Of a stretch of 40,825 nt of DNA, positions 7,997 through 15,173 are shown piece by piece. Origin of the DNA: Calidifontibacillus erzurumensis. GTDB taxonomy: Bacteria; Bacillota; Bacilli; Bacillales; Bacillaceae_J. The stretch covers positions 1 to 40,825 of the forward strand of contig NZ_JABTTE010000028.1 in assembly GCF_013303125.1 (NCBI RefSeq), written 5' to 3'. Below the pieces are notes generated by a model. It worked only from the letters and a program-made list of their open reading frames with translations, made no database searches and was not told where the DNA came from. Made by a program: the position numbers and the translations under genes. The stretch's first letter is position 1. Every line of letters starts with the position of its first letter.

Positions 7997-8664
7997 TTTT
8001 CCTTCAGCTTTTCGATCGAAGCGATGTAAGCCCTTTTTGAATTTTCAATATGAAGTTTTGTAAGCAATGCAGCCATTTCCACATCCCGCTTACGTAAAGC
8101 TTTCATAATTTCTAAATGTTCCTTCATAGCTTGCTCTTTTCTTCCCGGAGTTTCATACCCCATATTGGCCGACATTTGAATATAATCTGTTAAACCAGAT
8201 AATATTTCAAACAATTTCGGGCTTTTAGAAGCCTTATATAAAACCATATTCATATCAATGTGAATTTTTTCGTAATCCTTTTGCTCACTATTCAAAAAAG
8301 CTTCTAACTCAGCAATTTTTTCATCAAGTATTTTTTGAGTATTTTCATCCATCCGCTCAGCAGCTAATTTTGCTGCTAAAACTTCTAAAGAGGATAAAAT
8401 ATTGAATACTTCGACAACTTCTTCGCTAGAAATATTTGAAACAATAACTCCTTTTCTAGGCACTGTTTTTACAAATCCTTGTGATTCTAATCTGAACAAT
8501 GCCTCACGAATAGGAGTACGGCTAATATTTAATTTAGTAGCCAATTCTCGCTCAATTAATCGATCACCAGGTTTTAACTCCCCATTTAATATTAGCGATT
8601 TTAAATAATAATAAGCTCGTTCCCGAATTGATAGTAAATCATCAATAGCCCATTTTTCATGCAA
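7984..8664 (-). CDS. GntR family (FadR/FCD subfamily) transcriptional regulator of the island
   Basis: TTG 8664 is the likely start: AAGAAGG sits six or so bases before it, whereas the GTG at 8673 abuts that ribosome binding site. The protein is 226 residues. Residues 10-77 form the winged helix (LNISRTPIREALFRLESQGFV is the recognition region) and 85-215 the FCD ligand domain. FCD histidines H183 and H205 are present, but by my hand alignment the usual D...H metal pair of the first helix is replaced by H135/N139, so metal binding may differ. FadR-type GntR proteins bind TxGTxxxACxA palindromes, and just such sites (TTGGTATACCAA) precede nearly all units of the island including this gene. I infer an effector-relieved repressor with autoregulation. 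Confidence 0.9.
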   Translation of the reverse strand: MHEKWAIDDLLSIRERAYYYLKSLILNGELKPGDRLIERELATKLNISRTPIREALFRLESQGFVKTVPRKGVIVSNISSEEVVEVFNILSSLEVLAAKLAAERMDENTQKILDEKIAELEAFLNSEQKDYEKIHIDMNMVLYKASKSPKLFEILSGLTDYIQMSANMGYETPGRKEQAMKEHLEIMKALRKRDVEMAALLTKLHIENSKRAYIASIEKLKEKETK

Positions 8665-8693
8665 AAGCTTCACCTTCTTTATATCTCAAAATA

Positions 8694-8709
8694 ATTTTGT
8701 ATACCATTA
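8694..8709. promoter_or_regulatory. GTATAC operator upstream of gntR (autoregulation)
   Basis: The core GTATAC is at 8699-8704 within TTTTGTATACCATTA, about 30 bases before the gntR start. It matches the half-sites of the island consensus. The promoter boxes here are ambiguous. Confidence 0.65.
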
Positions 8710-8756
8710 TCTTACCACAAAATGCCTCTCAATTACTAATAAAAAAAAAGACCAAG

Positions 8757-8765
8757 TGGTAACTT
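8757..8765. repeat. Left copy of 9-bp target site duplication
   Basis: TGGTAACTT immediately precedes the left inverted repeat of the insertion sequence. The same nine bases follow the right end at 11848-11856. Confidence 0.93.
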
Positions 8766-8792
8766 TAAGACGTTCCCTTTTGAATCACAAAA
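8766..8792 (+). repeat. Left terminal inverted repeat of the IS
   Basis: These 27 bases, starting TAAGACGTTCCCTTTTG, are the exact reverse complement of 11821-11847. Confidence 0.95.
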
Positions 8793-8820
8793 TGTAAAAA
8801 AACAATGTAATTAACAAAAG

Positions 8821-8862
8821 AAAAAGCATGAACATTCACATATGGAATGGTTCATGCTTTTT
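8821..8862. terminator. Bidirectional terminator near the left end of the IS
   Basis: AAAAAGCATGAAC (8821-8833) pairs with GTTCATGCTTTTT (8850-8862), with T-rich sequence on both sides in the respective directions. It would stop transcripts entering or leaving the element on the gntR side. Confidence 0.8.
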
Positions 8863-8940
8863 CTTTATTTTCTGACCTTGTAATATTTAATGAACGAAAC
8901 TCTAACCTTTTAAACAAAAGGCAAATCCCTCCTAACCTTT

Positions 8941-8980
8941 TAAAAAATAAAAAGGCGTTCCTGATTGTTCCAGAAACGCC
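8941..8980 (-). terminator. Terminator of the PspC passenger gene
   Basis: GGCGTT (8954-8959) pairs with AACGCC (8975-8980), extended by CTG/CAG across one mismatch. On the minus strand the stem is followed by TTTTTATTTTTTA. It lies just after the pspC stop at 9001. Confidence 0.8.
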
Positions 8981-9000
8981 CTGTTAGCCGAGAAAGAAAT

Positions 9001-9186
9001 TCATAATAATGGTGGTTTATTTTTTAATTCCCAAGCAAGAAGTACATAAACCCAAATAGAAACAGAGAAAGTGAAAAGGAAAATTAGCCTTACAATAAAA
9101 GAAGATATACCCAATAAATTTGCCATTCCGCCACATATACCCAAAAAGACTTTATCAGATGATGATTTTGTTAATTTTTGCAACAT
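9001..9186 (-). CDS. PspC-domain membrane protein carried by the IS
   Basis: The frame starts at ATG 9186 behind GGGGGAGAGTAT. The 61 residues follow the PspC pattern: a basic start, then DKVFLGICGGMANLLG, IVRLIFL and one or two membrane segments (about residues 26-52), ending KNKPPLL. PspC proteins sit in the cytoplasmic membrane and act in envelope-stress responses; stand-alone 60-residue copies are common in Bacillus. Here it lies within the inverted repeats of the insertion sequence, with its own terminator, so it moves with the element as a passenger. Whether it regulates transposition or benefits the host under membrane stress cannot be told from the sequence. Confidence 0.85.
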   Translation of the reverse strand: MLQKLTKSSSDKVFLGICGGMANLLGISSFIVRLIFLFTFSVSIWVYVLLAWELKNKPPLL

Positions 9187-9397
9187 ATACTCTCCCCCTT
9201 TAAGTTAATTATTTTATTAAAAGTTCTAACATATATTTTTTCCTATTTCACATTATATACGAAATAGTTCGACAAAAAGTTTCATAAAAAGGTATTCTGC
9301 AATTCATGAAACACCTGCCTTATACTGTTTATTTTATCATAGATAATTATTCGGAAATAATAACAGTATGTGAACATAGTTTACTGGAATCCAATTG

Positions 9398-11359
9398 TTA
9401 TTTCATATAAATAATGTCCTTCATGTTAAAGACTTTATCGGTTAAACCAATTCTCTGTGCAGGAGTTTCCTTCTTATCGCCTCTACCGAACGGAAGGCAG
9501 AAGTTGTAATACGTTCTTAAAATCGTTAAAGCGTACTGTGCATACTTTGGATTAAAGTTTGCATAAATATAGCTTTTTCCTTGTCCTGTGGCTGTTACTA
9601 AAGGGCGTTCCAGTATGGAAATGCGTCTACGAATCTGTTGAATAAAGCTATTCGTGGCATGGTCATTCACATTCATGATGGCAGACGCTAATTCATGAGC
9701 ATCCAAACCACTTACATCTGTTCGACAATCAACCGTATAGCTTCCTTTATCCCTCGGACACAATGGATGTTCTAATGGATTGTTCAGCCATACAGTAGCT
9801 CTTTTGTGAGGGAAATCAACATCTTTACAGAAGTGATGGGTTTGTAGCCTTTCTTGTAAATATTGCTCTGCTAAGGTATAAAGAGACCTTGTTGAATATC
9901 CATGTGAATTTCCCCAATCTGTTAAAAATCGCTTTGCCTCTATATAGTCCTCATACTTTTGCTTTGATGATTTTGTCTTATCCATCTTACTTACAAAATG
10001 ATGGGCATTGTATAGTCGTATATCATCCGAAAATACACGATAGATGGCAGTTGCAAGTGAAGAATCATCATCAGTTACAAATCGCCATTCCTTTGCCTGT
10101 ACTAATTGTTTTATTAACCAAAAATGTGCAAGTGAGGTATAGGTGGAATTAATATGCATCCCCTTAATCAGCTTATTTCGGTTCTTAATTTTCGATAGTT
10201 CCTCTACATATTCAGGATAGGTTTGGTCATCCTCTTTTGTTGGCTCTTGCGGATAATAAGACAATCGGAAACGGTCATTTTTCCGACAAAATGAATCCAG
10301 ATGGTCTTCTCGATATAGTAGTGTATCTTCCTCTAATTGCTCAATATCAAAGTCCCAATCATAGGCGACATCGCTTCGGAACACATATCGAGAATGAACA
10401 TCTGCGGTTATGACCACATGGGTTTGTAAAGCAGAGTCATCCGTAAAGGAGGTATCAAAACTGCCTTTGCCTTTTCTCCGAATGTTGTTTAGATTATATT
10501 GCATTTTATCTGTATTCAACCAGATTTCATTAAAGACTTTATCTTGAAAGCCTTTAGTTTCATGTTTGTCCAAAAATTCCAAACAACAGCGATAAAGCCA
10601 TTCCAGTTTGGTGTAATAGGTTTTCATGCCAATCTCCAACATATCACAGGTTCTTCTGACCGAAGTTTTATTGAGCAATAGCTTGGAAAAGAGAGGAAGT
10701 ATATCGTTTCGTTTTTGATGATAGGTAGTTGATTCTCTTTTAATCGGTAACACATTGGTGTATTTTTTACATTCCTTGCATTGATATTTTTGTGAATTAC
10801 TTTTACTTTTTCCTCTTTTGTAAAAATAGGATTTTTCGTTGAAAGGAGTTGTCCCATTATACTTACAGTCATCTTTATGAAAAGTATATTCTGGTTCTAC
10901 TTCAACGACAGCTTGAAGCTCCGTAAGACGTTTGATTTCCTCTGTAACCGCCCAATTAGAAAAAGTATTTGTGGTGCAATTAAGCGTTGCTTTTGGCAAT
11001 TTTGTGACGATAGGAAGGTCATTACACACAATATATTTTGCCCTTCTATTTTTCGCCCCTTGTAACTTGTAACGATAGGGTTTGTGTTTTACCTTTTCAA
11101 ACCGTTCCTGTTGTAAGCCAAAAGACTCGCAAAATGGATTCGCACAGTGATTGTATTGAATCTTATATTCATGACCGTTTAATGAAAACGAAACAGGTTC
11201 GTACAAATGGTTATGATACCGTTTAGCAAACTTCATAGGAGCAAGGAGTGGATATTGTAATTGCCTATCCAGTATTTCATCATCACTGACAGGGCAAGTA
11301 ATTTCAACTTTATCTTGATATTTCGGAAGTAGCTGTTTCAACTTGGACAAAGTAATCAC
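9398..11359 (-). CDS. IS transposase, large IS1-like DDE protein
   Basis: The frame starts at GTG 11359, directly after the TAG of the accessory gene, so the two are translationally coupled. The 653-residue protein has a cysteine-containing N-terminal part (ANPFCESF), a zinc ribbon near residues 160-205 ending YQCKECKKYTN, and then a helix-turn-helix (LNKTSVRRTCDMLEIGMKTY). This arrangement strongly recalls InsA of IS1. The catalytic half follows, with candidate acidic residues in LNTDKMQ, VVITADVHSRY and FVTDDDSS, which I could not assign as a triad with certainty. The frame is intact with no internal stops, so the element may be active. It is much larger than IS1 transposases (about 230 residues). 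Confidence 0.85.
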   Translation of the reverse strand: MITLSKLKQLLPKYQDKVEITCPVSDDEILDRQLQYPLLAPMKFAKRYHNHLYEPVSFSLNGHEYKIQYNHCANPFCESFGLQQERFEKVKHKPYRYKLQGAKNRRAKYIVCNDLPIVTKLPKATLNCTTNTFSNWAVTEEIKRLTELQAVVEVEPEYTFHKDDCKYNGTTPFNEKSYFYKRGKSKSNSQKYQCKECKKYTNVLPIKRESTTYHQKRNDILPLFSKLLLNKTSVRRTCDMLEIGMKTYYTKLEWLYRCCLEFLDKHETKGFQDKVFNEIWLNTDKMQYNLNNIRRKGKGSFDTSFTDDSALQTHVVITADVHSRYVFRSDVAYDWDFDIEQLEEDTLLYREDHLDSFCRKNDRFRLSYYPQEPTKEDDQTYPEYVEELSKIKNRNKLIKGMHINSTYTSLAHFWLIKQLVQAKEWRFVTDDDSSLATAIYRVFSDDIRLYNAHHFVSKMDKTKSSKQKYEDYIEAKRFLTDWGNSHGYSTRSLYTLAEQYLQERLQTHHFCKDVDFPHKRATVWLNNPLEHPLCPRDKGSYTVDCRTDVSGLDAHELASAIMNVNDHATNSFIQQIRRRISILERPLVTATGQGKSYIYANFNPKYAQYALTILRTYYNFCLPFGRGDKKETPAQRIGLTDKVFNMKDIIYMK

Positions 11360-11608
11360 CTACTCATTTTCTTCTATTCCAATGGCTTTCAACATACGCT
11401 TATTATTACGGAGGGATTTTACCCATTCGATAAATTGGTCATCTTTTAGCAAGTTCCGTTGAAGGAATTCATCTACGACCTCTTCTTCGGTGTATTCGCA
11501 GTATTCTGCGTAATAAGAAACAATAGCTCTGGTTCGTTCAGAAATTTTCCAATTTACCTCTTTAGCATTTTTATTTTTGGGTTTGATGAACTCTAATGGT
11601 TTTGTCAT
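11360..11608 (-). CDS. Small accessory protein of the IS, translationally coupled to the transposase
   Basis: An 82-residue product begins at ATG 11608 (MTKPLEFIKPKNKNAKEVNW), with GGGAGGT nine bases upstream. A longer version from ATG 11626 would place the start upstream of that ribosome binding site. The sequence is charged and helical (SERTRAIVSYYAEYCEYTEE, then VDEFLQRNLL), similar in style to ribbon-helix-helix or small DNA-binding regulators. Its stop abuts the transposase GTG. I infer a role in regulating or assisting transposition; the family is not recognised. Confidence 0.7.
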   Translation of the reverse strand: MTKPLEFIKPKNKNAKEVNWKISERTRAIVSYYAEYCEYTEEEVVDEFLQRNLLKDDQFIEWVKSLRNNKRMLKAIGIEENE

Positions 11609-11765
11609 GTAGCTCAAACCTCCCATTTCGACATATTAATTCACATCCATTTTAACATAGTATTTTCCATAGTGGGAACATCTATTCCCGCTCTTAAAAT
11701 TACATTGTGATTTAGATTGCGATTTAATATGCTAAATAGCCAAAAACATTGATAAATCAATAAAA

Positions 11766-11803
11766 AATAAGGTACGAAAATCATTGCGATTTCGTACCTT
11801 ATT
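11766..11803 (-). terminator. Terminator inside the right end of the IS
   Basis: A 14-base perfect stem (11766-11779 with 11790-11803, core GGTACGAAA/TTTCGTACC) encloses a 10-base loop. On the minus strand it is followed by TTTTTATTG. It faces transcripts that enter the IS from the chromate-transporter genes and so can replace the host terminator that the insertion split. Confidence 0.82.
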
Positions 11804-11820
11804 TGTGTTGTGAATTTAAT

Positions 11821-11847
11821 TTTTGTGATTCAAAAGGGAACGTCTTA
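11821..11847 (-). repeat. Right terminal inverted repeat of the IS
   Basis: These 27 bases are the exact reverse complement of 8766-8792. Matching ends at the next inner base. Confidence 0.95.
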
Positions 11848-11856
11848 TGGTAACTT
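11848..11856. repeat. Right copy of 9-bp target site duplication
   Basis: TGGTAACTT follows the right inverted repeat directly and equals 8757-8765. Joining the flanks rebuilds GACCAAGT-GGTA-ACTTGGTC, the host terminator hairpin. Confidence 0.93.
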
Positions 11857-11920
11857 GGTCGCATTTTATTTATTTTTTTGTATATCTTAACGATAGAGGG
11901 GAAGAATTTATTTTAATTCT

Positions 11921-12451
11921 TCAAGACAGAAAAATACCACCATAAAATAAACCGATAACAATCACTAAAGCAGGATGAATTTTTAATTTATACATCAATA
12001 AAAATCCTAAAAGTGTTAGGAATAATAAATGAAAAACGCCAATTGTTTCAAAAGAAGAGCTGAAAAATTGATATGCTAAAATACCTAATAAAATAGCAAT
12101 TATTGGCTGTACTGCTTTCGTCATTAATGATACTTGCGGCGAATTTTTAAATAAAGTAACAAATTTATAGAGAAGTATGACGGCAACTGCAGAGGGAAGG
12201 ACCGTTGCTGTCAAAGCAATAATAGCTCCCAAGACACCGCCTACTTGATAGCCAATATATCCTCCCATTTTCGTTGCAATAGGCCCTGGTAGTACATTTG
12301 CAATTGCAAATAAATCCCCAAATTCCTGAAGGGTCATCCACTCATAATGATTGACGACCTCATTTTGAATTAATGGAATTGTAGACGGACCTCCGCCATA
12401 CCCTAAAAGATTAGCAATAAAAAAGGCAACAAAAATATCCCAATAAATCAT
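11921..12451 (-). CDS. CHR-family transporter, short form (second subunit)
   Basis: The 176-residue membrane protein holds one CHR domain: GYGGGPSTIPLIQ, then the LPGPIATKMGGYIGYQVGG signature, and six or so hydrophobic segments. Short CHR proteins come as tandem homologous pairs that together form a transporter; characterised ones export chromate or resemble sulfate/oxyanion carriers. Its ATG overlaps the stop of the upstream partner by four bases, so the two are translationally coupled. It ends the HDO-ALDH-GlcG operon. Just past its stop lay the operon terminator now split by the IS. Its role in a catabolic island is unclear; the substrate may be an organic anion rather than chromate. Confidence 0.85.
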   Translation of the reverse strand: MIYWDIFVAFFIANLLGYGGGPSTIPLIQNEVVNHYEWMTLQEFGDLFAIANVLPGPIATKMGGYIGYQVGGVLGAIIALTATVLPSAVAVILLYKFVTLFKNSPQVSLMTKAVQPIIAILLGILAYQFFSSSFETIGVFHLLFLTLLGFLLMYKLKIHPALVIVIGLFYGGIFLS

Positions 12452-13044
12452 ACGCTTTCCCTCTTCTTCGTATCATTTACAATCGAACCAGAAGAGTTTG
12501 ATTTTTGTTTATAGGTAGCAATGAAAAACGCAAATATCAAAAATACTGCAATAACAATTCCCGGGTGAATATTTAATAGGGTAAGTACGATCAATGATGC
12601 AATACACAAGATGACATTTGTATAAATTCCTAAACCTTTGTTCCCTTTAACAAAAAATTTATAACACATTTCCACTAACATCACAGCAATAATCGGAGCA
12701 ACCCCAAGAACCATCCCCTTTACAAAAGGAGCATCTTTATAGCTATATAAGATACCAAGCAAGAAAAGCATTCCGAAAATTGTAGGCAGTATATGTGCTA
12801 AAATCGCGACAATAGCTCCTACAGTACCTTTCACTTTATAACCAATGTAAGCTGCCATTTTCGTTGCAATAGGGCCCGGTAATGTATTTGCAAGGGCTAA
12901 AGTTTCCCCAAATTCATCCTCTGTCATCCAGCGGTACCTTTTCACTGCTTCATACTCTATTAAAGGAATCGTTGAAGGTCCACCGCCATATCCCGTCAGT
13001 CCTGTCCTTGCAAAACCGATGGTTAAATCTCGTAAGTGACCCAT
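12448..13044 (-). CDS. CHR-family transporter, short form (first subunit)
   Basis: The 198-residue protein starts at ATG 13044 behind AGAGGTG. It is a paralogue of the next gene, with the same GYGGGPSTIPLIEYEAV and LPGPIATKMAAYIGYKV motifs, six hydrophobic segments and a short basic tail. It follows the GlcG-like gene by 41 bases. Paired short CHR proteins normally insert in opposite orientations and work as a dimer. It shares the island's operon with the di-iron oxidase and aldehyde dehydrogenase, which suggests moving an intermediate or product anion out of the cell, but chromate or sulfate transport cannot be excluded. Confidence 0.85.
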   Translation of the reverse strand: MGHLRDLTIGFARTGLTGYGGGPSTIPLIEYEAVKRYRWMTEDEFGETLALANTLPGPIATKMAAYIGYKVKGTVGAIVAILAHILPTIFGMLFLLGILYSYKDAPFVKGMVLGVAPIIAVMLVEMCYKFFVKGNKGLGIYTNVILCIASLIVLTLLNIHPGIVIAVFLIFAFFIATYKQKSNSSGSIVNDTKKRESV

Positions 13045-13085
13045 AAAGCACCTCTTTCATAAACAATAGAAACTAGTAGCTTCTC

Positions 13086-13565
13086 TTATTTTTTTATATC
13101 AGGATCCGTAATGATTTCTATTCCTTGTTCACTTAAACTTTCCTTTAATGCTTGTAATGCCGCCACTCCAACAGCAGTGTCTTGTTCACCATTACCTCCG
13201 CTAATACCGATCCCGCCAACAACTTCTCCATTAGCTACAATCGGAAATCCACCAACAAAAATTGCGAATTTTCCCGGGATCATTTGATTAATACCGAACG
13301 CTTCATTCCCAGGAAGTGCAGGTCCATTTGGTTCTTTGTTAAATAGATGTGTAGACCGTTTATGACCTGCAGCTGTATAAGCTTTCGCAATTGCAATTTC
13401 AGGTCCAGTGATGCGGGCCCCATCCATTCGTTCCAATGCAATTAAATTTCCACCATCATCACTAATAGCAATCGTTTCTAAAACATTGATCTCTTCTGCT
13501 TTTTTCTTTGCTGCCTCAATCATAATTTTTGCTTCTTTCAACTCTAATTTTAAAGTTTGCTTCAT
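13086..13565 (-). CDS. GlcG/HbpS-like (DUF336, heme-degrading family) protein
   Basis: The 159-residue protein starts at ATG 13565 with GGAGGGAG upstream. It has the family pattern LELKEAKIMIEAAKKKAEE, AISDDGGNLIALERMDGA, and the glycine-rich NGEVVGGIGISGGNGEQD near the end. Members bind heme or small cofactors and recur as accessory proteins in operons for glycolate, propanediol and aromatic compound breakdown; their chemistry is mostly unknown. Here it lies 33 bases after the aldehyde dehydrogenase and 41 before the CHR pair. No signal peptide is seen, so it should be cytoplasmic. Confidence 0.85.
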   Translation of the reverse strand: MKQTLKLELKEAKIMIEAAKKKAEEINVLETIAISDDGGNLIALERMDGARITGPEIAIAKAYTAAGHKRSTHLFNKEPNGPALPGNEAFGINQMIPGKFAIFVGGFPIVANGEVVGGIGISGGNGEQDTAVGVAALQALKESLSEQGIEIITDPDIKK

Positions 13566-13598
13566 TGAAAGCTCCCTCCATTTTTATCTTTTGAATGA

Positions 13599-15062
13599 TT
13601 AATAACCGATATAAACAGTCTTCGTTTGTGTGAAAAAGTCCAACCCTTCCATCCCTGACTCTCTATAAGTAGATGTACTAGAATTTTTTAAGCCACCAAA
13701 TGGTGCATTCACAAGGTTGCCTGTAGTTGTACGGTTGACTTTCACAGTTCCAGCTTGAATATCTTTTGTAAATTGATGAGCGTATTTTATGTTATTTGTA
13801 ACTATGGATGCAGATAATCCATATTCAACGTTATTCGCAAGTTTAATAGCTTCTTCATAATCATTTGCTTCTATGACTGCAATAACTGGACCAAATATTT
13901 CTTCCTGTGCGATTTTCATATCATTTTTTACATCTGTAAATATGGCCGGAACTACATAATAACCATCTTTATATTTTCCTTCCGTTAGCTGCTGTCCGCC
14001 ATATATGAGGGTAGCTCCTTCCTTTTTCCCAATTTCAATATACTTCAACACATTACGGAGCTGTCTTTCGTTTGCTAAAGGACCAATTGTAACCCCCTCT
14101 TCAAAACCATCACCAATTTTTAATGCTTTCGTTTTCTCCACTAACGCATTTATAAATCGTTCCTTAACTTCCTTTATGACAATTACTCGGCTTGTTCCTG
14201 TACAAGCTTGACCTGTTAAAGAAAAACCGCCATTCACGGTAAGAGTTGCTGCCAACTCTATATCAGCATCCTCCATAATGACGATTGGGTTTTTTCCTCC
14301 TAGTTCCATTTGAGTTCTAGTCGTAAACGAAACTTGGCGATGAATTTCCTCTCCTGCACTAGTAGAACCAGTAAATGTGACAGCACGGATGGCAGGATGA
14401 GTAATTAATAAATTTCCGACATCTTTTGAAGAGCCAGTAACAAAATTAATAACCCCTTTTGGTATACCAGCTTCATGTAAAGCCTCTACTAAACGATAGG
14501 CGATAAGAGGGGTATCAGAAGATGGTTTAAAAACTACTGTATTCCCTGTAATCAATGCAGGCGCAATTTTTCTTGCTGGAATTGATAAAGGGAAATTCCA
14601 CGGTGTAATTACTGAAACGACTCCAAGTGGTTCCCTTTCGGAAGTCACTTTCATAGAAGGATCATCATTTACGAATGTACTTCCAGTTACGTTCTGCCCT
14701 GAAAAAGCATAATAACGAAGGGTTTGTACCGAGCGGCTGACTTCTCCTCTACTCGCTCCAATCGTCTTCCCTTCTTCCCTAGTTAATTCACTTGCAATCT
14801 GTTCAAGACGGCTTTCTATAATATCCGCTGCTTTTAGTAAAATTGAAGCACGCTTTGATGGTGAAGTTTTAGACCATTCCGGAAAAGCATTCTGAGCGGC
14901 TTCAATCGCCTCTCTAACATCCACCTCAGTGGAGGCTTGAAAAATGCCAACAATATCGTTTTTATTTGAAGGATTGATGCTAGTGAAAGTTTTTTGACTG
15001 CTCGCATTTACCCAACTTCCGTTAATATAATTTTTATACGTTTCAACTTTTGTTGTTAGCAA
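13599..15062 (-). CDS. NAD(P)-dependent aldehyde dehydrogenase
   Basis: TTG 15062 is the likely start, six bases after GGAGG; this gives 487 residues, the usual family length. Catalytic residues are clear: N156 (PWNFPL), K179 (FKPSSDTPL), the FTGSTSAG cofactor loop, E253 (MELGGKNP) and nucleophile C287 (GQACTGTSR). The overall look is of the succinate-semialdehyde / alpha-ketoglutarate-semialdehyde group, but the substrate cannot be fixed from motifs. It is second in the HDO operon, 111 bases after the oxidase with a hairpin between them. I infer that it oxidises an aldehyde released by the oxidase or a later step. Confidence 0.9.
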   Translation of the reverse strand: MLTTKVETYKNYINGSWVNASSQKTFTSINPSNKNDIVGIFQASTEVDVREAIEAAQNAFPEWSKTSPSKRASILLKAADIIESRLEQIASELTREEGKTIGASRGEVSRSVQTLRYYAFSGQNVTGSTFVNDDPSMKVTSEREPLGVVSVITPWNFPLSIPARKIAPALITGNTVVFKPSSDTPLIAYRLVEALHEAGIPKGVINFVTGSSKDVGNLLITHPAIRAVTFTGSTSAGEEIHRQVSFTTRTQMELGGKNPIVIMEDADIELAATLTVNGGFSLTGQACTGTSRVIVIKEVKERFINALVEKTKALKIGDGFEEGVTIGPLANERQLRNVLKYIEIGKKEGATLIYGGQQLTEGKYKDGYYVVPAIFTDVKNDMKIAQEEIFGPVIAVIEANDYEEAIKLANNVEYGLSASIVTNNIKYAHQFTKDIQAGTVKVNRTTTGNLVNAPFGGLKNSSTSTYRESGMEGLDFFTQTKTVYIGY

Positions 15063-15104
15063 ACGGATCCTCCTCTCCACATACAAATTTAAATGAATAA
15101 ATGG

Positions 15105-15129
15105 GGCAGCTTCTATAATAGAAACTGCC
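15105..15129 (-). other. Intercistronic hairpin between the di-iron oxidase and aldehyde dehydrogenase genes
   Basis: GGCAG-TTCTAT (15105-15116) pairs with ATAGAA-CTGCC (15117-15129) with one C/A mismatch. No T-run follows on the coding strand, so it probably protects or partly attenuates mRNA after the first gene rather than ending it. Confidence 0.5.
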
Positions 15130-15173
15130 TGAATATTTCATAATCTAATTATTTTCAGAATTTTTCATTTAGA

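Larger units (their letters stand above)
8766..11847 (-). mobile_element. 3,082-bp insertion sequence, IS1-like transposase, with accessory and PspC passenger genes
   Basis: The element is bounded by perfect 27-base terminal inverted repeats (8766-8792 and 11821-11847, outer bases TAAGACGTTCCC) and a 9-bp direct repeat of target DNA. Inside, all on the minus strand, are an 82- to 88-residue accessory protein, a 653-residue transposase that follows it directly, and a 61-residue PspC-family protein. Three hairpins with T-runs lie at its ends and after pspC. Element ends and duplication size are read directly. The link to IS1/IS1595-type elements rests on the zinc ribbon and helix-turn-helix of the transposase. 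I cannot name the exact family. Confidence 0.92.

Noticed and set aside
9001-9186. pspC as a host gene lying beside rather than inside the IS
   Set aside because: Perfect inverted repeats and matching 9-bp duplications at 8766 and 11847 enclose it.
12448-13044. Chromate resistance locus as the explanation for the CHR pair
   Set aside because: The genes are in a catabolic operon with no other metal resistance genes; kept only as an alternative.
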